Shown piece by piece: positions 34,261-41,917 of a DNA stretch of 64,000 nt. The notes below the pieces were generated by a model that saw only the letters and a program-made list of their open reading frames with translations, was not told the DNA's origin and did not search any database. The position numbers and the translations under genes were made by a program. How positions within the stretch are numbered: the stretch's first letter is position 1; each line of letters starts with the position of its first letter. This stretch comes from Aldehydirespirator sp963662645. GTDB lineage: Bacteria > Actinomycetota > Acidimicrobiia > Acidimicrobiales > Aldehydirespiratoraceae. The DNA is taken from contig OY759762.1 of the NCBI GenBank assembly GCA_963662645.2, positions 930,001 to 994,000 of the forward strand, read 5' to 3'.

Positions 34261-35490
34261 ATGCTCCACATCGATCTACAGGAGCATCAGGGGACCGAGT
34301 ACGCCCTCACGATGACCCAGCGAGACGAATTGCTGGGTGACGCCAAGAATCTGAAGCTGTCAATCAAGCCGATTGTCGGCACTAGCAGCCGGTACCTGGT
34401 CACACCTGGGTCGACGGTGGGTGCGGTCGAGGTCGGCGACATGTCAGTGCGGATCGACCCGAAGATCGGGATTCCTCAACTTCTGTCGCTTGCCTGCTAC
34501 GCGATGAGGCTGTTCAAGCGTCAGCACGAGCCGTTCAACTTCAGGAAGGACGAGGCGCTTCCCGACGTGCTTGCACTCGCACTCGCGGCAGCGGCGCGCG
34601 GGGCGTTCGCCCACGGTCTCCTGCACGGCTACCGCACCGAGGAGGACACCCTCCAGACGGTCCGGGGCCGCATCAGGATCGACGACCAGCTCCGGCGACG
34701 ACCGGGATTCATGCTTCCCGTCGACGTCCGCTACGACGAGTTCACCGACGACATCGTCGAGAACCGGCTCGTCAAGGCCGCTGCCGCCCGGTTGGCCCGG
34801 ATGCGCCTCCGTTCACAGGACGCCCGTGCAGGGTTGAGTTGGGTCGCCGGGATGCTCGAGCAGGTGTCGATCGTCGAGTTCGCGGCGAACGACCTGCCCG
34901 AGGCTCGCTTCACCCGCCTCAACGAGCACTACCGGGACGTCCTGGCGCTCGCCCGCCTCATTCTCCGCCACAGCGCCTTCGCGTCCGACCGCGGCACGGT
35001 GCGGGCGTCGGGCTTCCTGGTGAACATGAACGACCTGTTCCAGGAGTTCGTCACGATGGCCCTGCGCGAGGCGCTGGACGCGTCCGAGCACGAGCTGCGC
35101 TCCGACAGGCAACTTCGTAAGATTACCCTTGACAAGGGCGAGACGGTGAAGCTTGAGCCTGACCTCTCGTGGTGGGACGATGACGACACCTGCACGTTCG
35201 TGGGCGACGCCAAATACAAGAGACTGGTGAACGACTCGGTGCCGAACGCCGACTTGTACCAACTGCTGGCCTACGCCACTGCGCTCAATCTCCCAGGCGG
35301 ACTCCTGGTGTACGCGCAGGGCGAAGCAGACGCGGCGTCGCACGTCGTCAGACACTCCGACAAGCGCCTCAATGTTGTCGCGCTTGACCTGTCCGGCTCC
35401 CTCGACGACGTTCTGGAGCGAGTCGACTACATAGCCGACAGGGTGCGAATGCTGCGATGCGAAGCGGAGCGGCTGCAGCTCGCCGCGTAG
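34261..35490 (+). CDS. mcrC: McrC-type nuclease subunit
   Basis: A 409-residue protein. The N-terminal domain (LKLSIKPIVGTSSRYLVTPG, then VRIDPKIGIPQLLSLACYAM) is the McrB-contacting part, and the C-terminal half carries a PD-(D/E)xK nuclease core, visible as LEPDLSWW, an aspartate-rich hairpin and FVGDAKYKRL (catalytic D and K around residues 300-320). McrC switches on McrB GTP hydrolysis and performs the double-strand cleavage. The ATG at 34261 follows the mcrB stop by 13 nt. Both nuclease and motor look intact, so this is likely a functional type IV restriction system. Confidence 0.88.
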   Translation: MLHIDLQEHQGTEYALTMTQRDELLGDAKNLKLSIKPIVGTSSRYLVTPGSTVGAVEVGDMSVRIDPKIGIPQLLSLACYAMRLFKRQHEPFNFRKDEALPDVLALALAAAARGAFAHGLLHGYRTEEDTLQTVRGRIRIDDQLRRRPGFMLPVDVRYDEFTDDIVENRLVKAAAARLARMRLRSQDARAGLSWVAGMLEQVSIVEFAANDLPEARFTRLNEHYRDVLALARLILRHSAFASDRGTVRASGFLVNMNDLFQEFVTMALREALDASEHELRSDRQLRKITLDKGETVKLEPDLSWWDDDDTCTFVGDAKYKRLVNDSVPNADLYQLLAYATALNLPGGLLVYAQGEADAASHVVRHSDKRLNVVALDLSGSLDDVLERVDYIADRVRMLRCEAERLQLAA

Positions 35491-35502
35491 TGTGACAGAA
35501 CG

Positions 35503-35634
35503 ATGCACCGAGAAGTGCCCTTCGAGGTGAAGATCCCCAACGCAGAAACCACCGAGGCGTTGCACCAAGCCGAGTCTGGGGCCGACCTCACCGAGTACTC
35601 CACCCTGGAGGAACTCAAGTCTGCGCCGCGGTGA
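35503..35634 (+). CDS. RelB/DinJ-like antitoxin C-terminal fragment
   Basis: A 43-codon frame begins at ATG 35503, 12 nt after mcrC: VPFEVKIPNAETTEALHQAE and DLTEYSTLEELKSA. This closely matches the C-terminal half of RelB/DinJ antitoxins (the IPNAET and L-x-x-F/Y-x-S-x-E-E-L segments), which binds the toxin. The N-terminal ribbon-helix-helix DNA-binding half is absent, and no toxin gene follows. It may be a relic or a mini-antitoxin able to neutralise without autoregulation. Confidence 0.6.
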   Translation: MHREVPFEVKIPNAETTEALHQAESGADLTEYSTLEELKSAPR

Positions 35635-35691
35635 ACCATGCGTCTTCTGGTGACCAATGGAATTACATGTGTTATAATGGGGATCGTAGGT

Positions 35692-35756
35692 GCCGGAGCG
35701 CCTCCTCTCGTCTGGTTGAAGGCTTCCACTGACGTGGCAAGGGGAGACGCTCCGGC
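35692..35756. repeat. inverted repeat in the gap after the RelB-like fragment
   Basis: GCCGGAGCG at 35692-35700 and CGCTCCGGC at 35748-35756 are exact inverted copies with 47 nt between them. The flanks are AT-rich for this genome (TTATAATGG near 35671, and an AT run near 35810). It might be the edge of a small mobile element or a long hairpin terminator. I see no gene here. Confidence 0.5.
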
Positions 35757-35828
35757 TCTCACATACTGGAGCGGGTCTACGGTGGCTCCGACTGTGCATG
35801 AAAGAGCTTTGTATAGCTTGATAGTTGC

Positions 35829-36632
35829 TTAGAGTGCAGACAGCTTCGCCGAGACAGTTCCTACGCTGTCGATCTCGGCTGAGAGTTCGTCGCCGGGGGT
35901 CAGGGGCTGCATGGGGCAGAGTGAGCCGGTCATGATGACCTCGCCGGCCCGGAGCGGGGTGCGGCGCTGGCTCATCGTGTCGGCCAGCCACAGGACCGAG
36001 TTCAACGGGTTGCCCAGGCAGGCCGCGCCTGAGCCGGTGGCCGCCTCCTCTCCGTTGATGGTGAGCCGCATCTCGACTCGGCGCAGGTCCACTGCGGTCA
36101 GAGGCACGGGGCGGGTGCCGAGCACGTAGAGGCCGCTGCCGGCGTTGTCGGCGATCATGTCGGTGCTGGTGATGTCCCAGCCGGCTATGCGGCTGTCGAC
36201 GATCTCCAGGGCGGGCAGAACGTAGGCCGTGGCGCTGATCACGTCGGCCAGGCTGTGGCTGCCCTCATCGAGGTTGGACCGAAGCACCACGGCCACCTCG
36301 ACCTCGACCCGAGGTGCGATCAGGCCGGAGCTGCTGAGATCGTCGCCGTCGGTGCGGCACCTGTCGGCGTAAAGGACGCCCCATATGGGCTCGTCCATAC
36401 CGAGTTGCTCTTGGACGGCGGGGTTGGTCAGGCCGACCTTGTGCCCCCTCCTGCTCCGTCCCGCCTTGACCGAGTGCTTCGTGTTCAGCTGCTGCACCGC
36501 GTATCCGGCTTCTGGACCAGCGAAGTCGCCGAGCAGGCCGCGTATCGGCTCGCAGGGCACCGCGGCTGCCGCGGCAGCACGCAGGCGCTCAGCCGCAGCT
36601 TCGAGCACGGCGGCCTCAGGACGCGCCGTCAT
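35829..36632 (-). CDS. 2-keto-4-pentenoate hydratase family protein
   Basis: A 267-residue enzyme of the MhpD/XylJ family: AGYAVQQLNTKHSVKAGRSR, RGHKVGLTNPAVQEQLGMDE, PIWGVLYADR, then IAPRVEVEVAVVL (metal-binding glutamates in the EVE stretch) and LENAL-like NSVLWLADTMSQRRTPLRAG. These hydratases add water to 2-hydroxypenta-2,4-dienoates in meta-cleavage pathways, and some members decarboxylate 4-oxalocrotonate. The ATG at 36632 gives the normal family length. The frame stays open upstream to a GTG at 36746, through a duplicated copy of the N-terminal helix. It lies downstream of the formate dehydrogenase operon on the same strand but is not obviously related to it. Confidence 0.82.
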   Translation of the reverse strand: MTARPEAAVLEAAAERLRAAAAAAVPCEPIRGLLGDFAGPEAGYAVQQLNTKHSVKAGRSRRGHKVGLTNPAVQEQLGMDEPIWGVLYADRCRTDGDDLSSSGLIAPRVEVEVAVVLRSNLDEGSHSLADVISATAYVLPALEIVDSRIAGWDITSTDMIADNAGSGLYVLGTRPVPLTAVDLRRVEMRLTINGEEAATGSGAACLGNPLNSVLWLADTMSQRRTPLRAGEVIMTGSLCPMQPLTPGDELSAEIDSVGTVSAKLSAL

Positions 36633-36746
36633 CGCGCCATCACCCACCGGCCCGTCACCGACCCTGGGCCCGACCGCTGCGGCCGCGGCGGCCCGCAGAC
36701 GCTCAGCCGCAGCCTTGAGAGCGGCTGACTCAGGACGAAGCTTCAC
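36565..36746 (-). repeat. partial tandem duplication of the hydratase 5' end
   Basis: The segment encoding MTARPEAAVLEAAAERLRAA (36565-36632) is repeated imperfectly upstream at 36676-36746, encoding VKLRPESAALKAAAERLRAA, with a period of about 112 nt and the same reading frame. Each copy begins with a possible start codon (ATG 36632, GTG 36746). Confidence 0.85.
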
Positions 36747-36815
36747 AGTCCTGCACCATGCTCGAACCTTAGAACCCACACGGCTAGGGGCAAACCTGCC
36801 GCGTCGGCGCGGGTG

Positions 36816-36909
36816 CTTCCCGCTCTTGTTCGCTGCGCTCACGGGCCGCTCGGGCCACGGCCTCGCCCGCATGAACCGGATTCGCTGCGCCTACCCGCTC
36901 GGCCTCTTG
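36816..36909 (+). repeat. interspersed ~95-nt repeat, copy 3 of 4
   Basis: CTTGTTCGCTGCGCTCACGG followed by GCCGCTCGGGCCACGGCCTC and ending CTACCCGCTCGGCCTCTTG. It is the closest relative of copy 2 at 18502-18603. It lies just past the stop of the formate dehydrogenase iron-sulfur gene and takes up most of the gap there. Confidence 0.87.
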
Positions 36910-36918
36910 TAACCCGCC

Positions 36919-37779
36919 TCACTCGCCGTGGACATACTGCCAGCCGAAGCGGCCCTTGATGCAGAGGTGGCCGCTGGTCACCGAATGGTCGGCCGGGGAG
37001 GTGACCTTCACGATCCGCTCGTCCTGAACGTGCAGATCCAGGTTGCAGCCCACGCCGCAGTAGGAGCACACCGTGCGGGTGACGGTCTGGTCCTCCGGGC
37101 GCCACTCCCCCACTTGGCGCAGGTCGTACTCGGTCTTGAACTGCAGCGCCCCGGTGGGACACACCCCCACGCAGTTGCCGCAGTACACGCAGGCCGAATC
37201 GGGCAGGGTCACGTCGAACTCGGTGGAGATCCGGGCGTCGAAGCCCCGGCCGGCCACCGCGATGGCGAAGGTGTGCTGGGCGTCGTCGCCGCAGGCCTCG
37301 ACGCACTTGTAGCACAGCACGCACTTGGAATAGTCCCGGATGTAGAGCTCGTCCTGGATCTTGACCGGCTCGTCGACCCGCTCGACCGGATGGTCCTCGT
37401 CGCCGTAGCGGTCGGGGTCGGCGCCGTATGCCTCCATCCAGTGGTGCAGGTCGTCGGCCTGGCTCAGATCCACACCCGAGCCCAGGAACTCGAGCACCAT
37501 GCGGCGACTATGGCGCACCCGGGGGGTGTCGGTCTGCACGACCATGCTCTCCTCCGCGGGGCGCGAGCACGACGGCACCAGCGCCCGGGACCCTTCCAGC
37601 TCAACGACACAGACCCGGCACACGTTGACCGGGGTCAGGTTCTCGGCCCAGCACAGCGTGGGAGTGTCGATGCCGGCCTGCACGCAGGCGGCGTGGATCG
37701 TGGAGCCCTCCGCCACCTTGACCGGCCGGCCATCGATGGTGAGCGTGACCGCGGTCTCGGTGATGGTCGTGTCGGTCAT
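36919..37779 (-). CDS. formate dehydrogenase iron-sulfur subunit: detached N-terminal half of FdhA/NuoG type
   Basis: A 286-residue protein with, in order: a plant-type 2Fe-2S domain (AENLTPVNVCRVCVVELEG), the NuoG His-x3-Cys cluster region (ADDLHHWMEAYG), two 4Fe-4S motifs (CVLCYKCVEACG and CVYCGNCVGVCPTGA), and finally the CSYCGVGCNLDLHVQDERIV motif that in ordinary enzymes begins the molybdopterin catalytic domain. It ends at CIKGRFGWQYVHGE, exactly where the separate catalytic protein (39917-41845) takes over. In standard NAD-linked FdhA these parts are one polypeptide. Here the N-terminal half is encoded last in the operon, after the NuoEF-like gene. It should carry electrons from the molybdenum or tungsten site to the FMN subunit. 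The start is ATG 37779. Confidence 0.86.
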   Translation of the reverse strand: MTDTTITETAVTLTIDGRPVKVAEGSTIHAACVQAGIDTPTLCWAENLTPVNVCRVCVVELEGSRALVPSCSRPAEESMVVQTDTPRVRHSRRMVLEFLGSGVDLSQADDLHHWMEAYGADPDRYGDEDHPVERVDEPVKIQDELYIRDYSKCVLCYKCVEACGDDAQHTFAIAVAGRGFDARISTEFDVTLPDSACVYCGNCVGVCPTGALQFKTEYDLRQVGEWRPEDQTVTRTVCSYCGVGCNLDLHVQDERIVKVTSPADHSVTSGHLCIKGRFGWQYVHGE

Positions 37780-37929
37780 CGGGAGGGTGCCGACGCTATC
37801 AGGACCCGGACCGCAGACCCGCATCGACCGGGCCGTGCCAGCCGGCCCGCGATATCTGGGCCGCGGCGCCGAAGAACGGCCGCGGGTCCCGCATCGACCG
37901 TGCGGCACCATCCGGCATCGATGCGAACG

Positions 37930-39696
37930 TCACGATGGCGGCGCCTCCCGGATCAGGCCCAGAGTCAGGGCGGATCGAACGGCCGACGCCGCGGTGTGGC
38001 CCAGACCGCAGATGGAGGCGTCCACCATCACCTCGGCCATCTCGTCGATCAGGGTCCTGCGGGCCGACGTCAGCGAGCCACGGCTCTGCATCTGGACCAG
38101 CGTCTCGTGCTGGCGGACCGCGCCGACCCGGCAGGGCACGCACTGCCCGCACGACTCGTTGCGGAAGAACTCGGCGATGCGGACCACCACATCGGTCATG
38201 TCGACCGACGTGTCGAAGGCCATCACCACCCCCGAGCCGAGGGTGGTGCCCGCGGCCCGGGTGTCCTCCAGCGTGAGCGGCAGGTCCAGCGAGTCGGGGC
38301 CGACGAACGACCCGGCCGCGCCGCCCATCAGCACCGCCTGGAGCTCGCCGTTGCCAGCTACCCCGCCCGCCAGTTCCAGCAGTTCGCCCAACGTCGTGCC
38401 GAACGGCACCTCGTAGAGGCCGGGCCGCCCGACCTTGCCCGACAGGCACAGCAGCTTGGTGCCCGGCGAGCGTTCGGTCCCCCGGCTGCGGTAGGCGTCG
38501 GGGCCCTCGATGACAATGTCGAGGACGTTGAGCAGGGTCTCGGGGTTGTTGATGGCTGTCGGCTCGCCGAACAGGCCGTGGGTGGTGGGGAACGGCGGCT
38601 TGTTGCGGGGCTCGCCCCGGAACCCTTCCAGAGAGTTGAACAACGCGGTCTCCTCGCCGCAGATGTAGGCCCCCGCCCCCCGCCAGATGGCGATGTCGAA
38701 GTCGTGGCCGGTGCCCGCCGCGTCCGGGCCAAGCAGCCCCGCGGACCGAGCTGCGTCAATGGCAGCTTGCAAGCGAGCGGTGGCCAGCGGGTACTCGCCC
38801 CGGATGTAGACCCAGCCGTGGGCCGCGCCAGTGGCCAGCCCGGCGATGGTCATGGACTCGATCACCGCGAAAGGGTCCTGTTCCATGACGATGCGGTCCT
38901 TGAACGTGCCCGGCTCGGACTCGTCGCAGTTGGCTACCACATGCTTGGGTCGGCCGTGCTCGGCAGCCACCGCCCGCCACTTCACTCCGGTGGGGAAGGC
39001 TGCCCCGCCCCGTCCCGAGAGCCCCGAGGCGGCCACCGCCTCCAGGACGGCCTCGGCACCCATCTCGCCGGCCCGCCGCAGCGCCTCGTAGCCGCCGTGG
39101 GCGAGGTAGGACTCCAGCGAGGAGGGATCGGCCACGCCGATGCGGCGCAGCAGGCGCAGCGACGGGTCGCCGGCCTGGGGCAGCTCGAAGGGATCGTCGT
39201 CGGCGGGCACGCGGTCGGGACGGCCTCCGGACCCCTGCACGAACAGGGCGGGGGCCCGCTCGCACTGACCCAGGCACGGCCCCAGATGCACATGTCCGCC
39301 CGACGCCCGCACCGAGGCGGCCAGAGCGTCGTAGCCCGCGATCTGGCAGGCCGCGTCGACGCACACATGGAAGGTGTCGCCGTCGTGGTCGGGGTGCTCG
39401 GTACGGAACAGGTCGTAGAAGGTGGCTACGCCGAAGGCCTCCGCCGGAGGCACGTCCAGCACCTCGGCCACGTAGTTGACGCCGCCGGGGCTGATCCAGC
39501 CGGCCTCGTTCTGGAGAGCGTGCAGCGCGGGCAGCAGGAAGTGGCGGCGCTCCCGGCGACGCACCGTCCCCGACACGAACAGTCGCTCGGTCTCGGGACG
39601 CACCACCGGTTCCACACCCCGGGCCCGTAGCGCGGCATCGACCGCGGCCGCCTCAGCGTCAGTGGCGCGGTCCGCACCCAGGTAGATGTCGGTCAT
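37930..39696 (-). CDS. formate dehydrogenase NuoEF-type FMN/NAD subunit
   Basis: A 588-residue fusion. Residues 45-170 form a NuoE-like thioredoxin-fold 2Fe-2S domain (AGWISPGGVNYVAEVLDVPP, cysteines in CVDAACQ and CLGQCE). The rest is NuoF-like: GLSGRGGAAFPTGVKWRAVA and CDESEPGTFKDRIVMEQDP for FMN and NADH, GAGAYICGEETALFNSLEG, and a C-terminal 4Fe-4S motif SCGQCVPCRVGAVRQ. It takes electrons from the iron-sulfur partner and reduces NAD+. The ATG at 39696 starts the conserved part. Upstream lie three palindromic repeats separating it from the catalytic gene, and 150 nt separate it from the iron-sulfur gene downstream. Confidence 0.9.
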   Translation of the reverse strand: MTDIYLGADRATDAEAAAVDAALRARGVEPVVRPETERLFVSGTVRRRERRHFLLPALHALQNEAGWISPGGVNYVAEVLDVPPAEAFGVATFYDLFRTEHPDHDGDTFHVCVDAACQIAGYDALAASVRASGGHVHLGPCLGQCERAPALFVQGSGGRPDRVPADDDPFELPQAGDPSLRLLRRIGVADPSSLESYLAHGGYEALRRAGEMGAEAVLEAVAASGLSGRGGAAFPTGVKWRAVAAEHGRPKHVVANCDESEPGTFKDRIVMEQDPFAVIESMTIAGLATGAAHGWVYIRGEYPLATARLQAAIDAARSAGLLGPDAAGTGHDFDIAIWRGAGAYICGEETALFNSLEGFRGEPRNKPPFPTTHGLFGEPTAINNPETLLNVLDIVIEGPDAYRSRGTERSPGTKLLCLSGKVGRPGLYEVPFGTTLGELLELAGGVAGNGELQAVLMGGAAGSFVGPDSLDLPLTLEDTRAAGTTLGSGVVMAFDTSVDMTDVVVRIAEFFRNESCGQCVPCRVGAVRQHETLVQMQSRGSLTSARRTLIDEMAEVMVDASICGLGHTAASAVRSALTLGLIREAPPS

Positions 39697-39702
39697 GTCA
39701 AC

Positions 39703-39893
39703 GAATTGGCAGCAATCTGCGCCCGATAGGGCACTCCCCGCTGCCAATTCCCGCAGAGCGCTGGACCGACACGCGAACTGGCAGCCATCTGCCCCCATAG
39801 GGCACTCTCCGCTGCCAATTCCCGCCAAGCCGCGGACCCACAACCGAACTAGCAGCCATCGGCGCCCAAACGGGCAAGCTCCGCTGCCAATTC
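39703..39893 (-). repeat. three tandem copies (5-7) of the 48-nt palindrome inside the fdh operon
   Basis: Palindromes at 39703-39750, 39775-39821 and 39846-39893, period about 71 nt, arms GAATTGGCAGC/GAACTGGCAGC and GCTGCCAATTC, centre (C)CCNATAGGGCA. The third copy has degraded arms. They fill the 220-nt gap between the catalytic and NuoEF-type genes of one operon, so the transcript would carry three hairpins. Confidence 0.92.
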
Positions 39894-39916
39894 CCGGTGA
39901 TTAGGTCGGTCATTCG

Positions 39917-41845
39917 CTAGGCGGGGGCGGGTTCGGGCTCGAGCCTTGAGATGCGGATGGCGGCCGCTTTGAACTCGGCCGTTCCCGAGCGGGGATCCCA
40001 CTCGTCGTTGGTCAGGACGTTGGCGTCCACCAACTCGGGGAAGTGGAAGGTCGTGAACGTGAGGCCCGCGGGGATGTCCGGCTGCAGGCGGACGTCCATC
40101 TCCACCGATCCGCGGGGCGAGCTGACCAGCACCCGCTCCCCGTCGGCCACTCCGAGCGCGGCCGCGTCGGCCGGGTTGACGTCGATGGCGTCGCCGTAGC
40201 GGATGGGCGAGGCGTAGCCGCTCGACTGCACCCCGGTGTTGTAGGAGTCGAGCGCCCGGCCGGTGGTGAGCCGCAGCGGGAACTCGTCGCTGAGCTGCTC
40301 CTTGGGCGGAGCGTGGTGGGTGATGCTGAACGGCGCGGGATCCCGGCCCTCCAGGTCGTCGGCCCACAGCCAGCCGTGGAGGAACTCCGAGCCCGGGTGG
40401 TCCTCGCTGTCGCAGGGCCACTGGAGACCGCCGGAGGCCTCCAGTCGCTCCCAGGACATGCCGGCGTGCATGGGTGACAGCGACCGCATCTCGTCCCACA
40501 GCTCCTGGGGGCTGGGACGGCCCCAGTCGACGCCCAGGCGGCGGGCCAGCTCGCCGATGATGTCGATGTCGTGGCGGGCCTGGCCGGGCGGCGGCACCGC
40601 GGGCCGAACCCGCTGCACCCGCCGCTCGCTGGAGGTGACCGTGCCCTCGGACTCCGCCCACGCCACCGAGGCCGGCAGCACCACGTCGGCCATCTCCGCG
40701 GTGCGGGTCATGAAGATGTCCTGCACCACCAGGATGTCGAGCCCGGCAAGCAGCTTGCGGGCGTGCTCGACGTCGGCCTCGGAGTCGGCCGGGTTCTCAC
40801 CGATCACGTAGCAGGCCCGCAGCTCGCCGGCTTCCATAGCCTCGAACATCAGCGTCAGGTGCTTGCCGGGCACGCCGTTGAGCTCGGTGCCGTAGACGGC
40901 CTCGAACTTGGCCCGCACCGCGTCGTCGGCCACGTCCTGGAAGCCGGGGAACTTGTTGGGAATGGCGCCCATGTCGCCGCCGCCCTGCACGTTGTTCTGA
41001 CCCCGGAGGGGGCACAAGCCGGAGCCCCAGCGGCCCACATGGCCCGTGAGCAGGGCCAGGTTGCACAGCGACACCACGTTGTCGACCGCGTTGTGGTGCT
41101 CGGTGATGCCCAGGGTCCACAGGATCTGGGCCTTGGGCGCGGTGGCGTAGGCGTGGGCCATCTCGCGGATGGCCCCGGCGGGAACGCCGGTCTCGGCGGC
41201 GGACCAGTCGAGGGTGTACGACTCGACGTGGGCCGCGTAGGCTTCGAAGCCCCGGGTGGAGTGGGTGATGAAGTCAGCGTTGTGCAGCCCGGCCGCGATG
41301 ATCTCGCGCCCCATGGCGTTGGCCAGCGCGATGTCGGTGCCCACCGACAGTCCCAGCCACCGGTCGGCGAACTTGGCCGAGGACGTGCGGCGGGGGTCGA
41401 TGGCATACATGCGGGCCCCGCTGGCGAGGCCCCGCAGGACGTGGTGGAAGAAGATCGGGTGAGCCTCCCGGGCGTTGGAGCCCCACAGCAGGATCACATC
41501 GGCCTCTTCGACCTCGGTGTAGGACGAGGTCCCGCCTCCCGCTCCGAACACTGTCGCCAGACCGACGACGGAGGGAGCGTGTCAAGTTCGGTTGCAGGAG
41601 TCGATGTTGTTCGACCCCATGGCGGTGCGGATGAACTTCTGGGCTGCGTAGTTCATCTCGTTGGTGGCCTTGGAGCAGCTGAACATGCCGAAGCCGTCCG
41701 GCCCGTGACGATCGAGCACGGCCCGGAAGCCGTCGGCGGCCCGGTTCAGCGCGTCGTCCCAGGAGGCGGGACGCAGCCGCCCGTTGTCACGCACCATCGG
41801 AACGGTCAACCGCGGCAGCCGCCGGTTGTATGAACGTTTGCTCAT
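39917..41845 (-). CDS. fdhA: formate dehydrogenase catalytic subunit, selenoprotein
   Basis: A 642-residue molybdopterin (Mo or W) oxidoreductase read through an in-frame TGA at 41582-41584, codon 88. The context is SNNIDSCNRT-U-HAPSVVGLATVFGAGG, the active-site position of formate dehydrogenases, where Sec (or Cys) is followed by His. Downstream are DVILLWGSNAREAHPIFFHH, LWTLGITEHHNAVDNVV, NNVQGGGDMGAIPN, RAGERVLVSSPRGS-type C-terminal molybdopterin-guanine-dinucleotide domain features and FTTFHFPE. The usual N-terminal 4Fe-4S motif is missing here and is found in the protein encoded at 36919-37779. The ATG at 41845 begins SKRSYNRRLPRLTVPMVRDN, matching the sequence that follows this motif in one-piece enzymes. 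It oxidises formate to CO2. Reading the TGA as stop would leave a 91-residue stub. Confidence 0.88.
41553..41584 (-). promoter_or_regulatory. bacterial SECIS hairpin after the Sec TGA codon
   Basis: On the minus strand the TGA (41584-41582) is followed by 12 nt, then stem GTCGTC (41569-41564), loop GGTCT (41563-41559) and stem GGCGAC (41558-41553), six pairs including one wobble. The GGTCT loop begins 18 nt after the TGA, as in the Escherichia coli fdhF element, and has the loop SelB recognises there. Confidence 0.85.
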
Positions 41846-41917
41846 GTCGGCCCCCAATGTAGAGGAGTTGTAGACAACAGTCGTCGGCGCGTTCGGGGAG
41901 AGTCCCGGCTCAACGCT

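Noticed and set aside
35635..35828. 64-codon frame starting at 35638
   Set aside because: It spans the inverted repeat, has no ribosome-binding site or recognisable domain and has AT-rich, atypical codons. I treat the gap as non-coding.
36928..39630. 900-codon plus-strand frame opposite the formate dehydrogenase genes
   Set aside because: Antisense shadow. The minus-strand genes have cluster-binding cysteines and cofactor motifs throughout.
41582..41857. A 91-residue separate protein ending at the TGA
   Set aside because: The sequence on both sides of the TGA continues the formate dehydrogenase alignment, and a SECIS hairpin follows, so it is one selenoprotein gene rather than a broken one.
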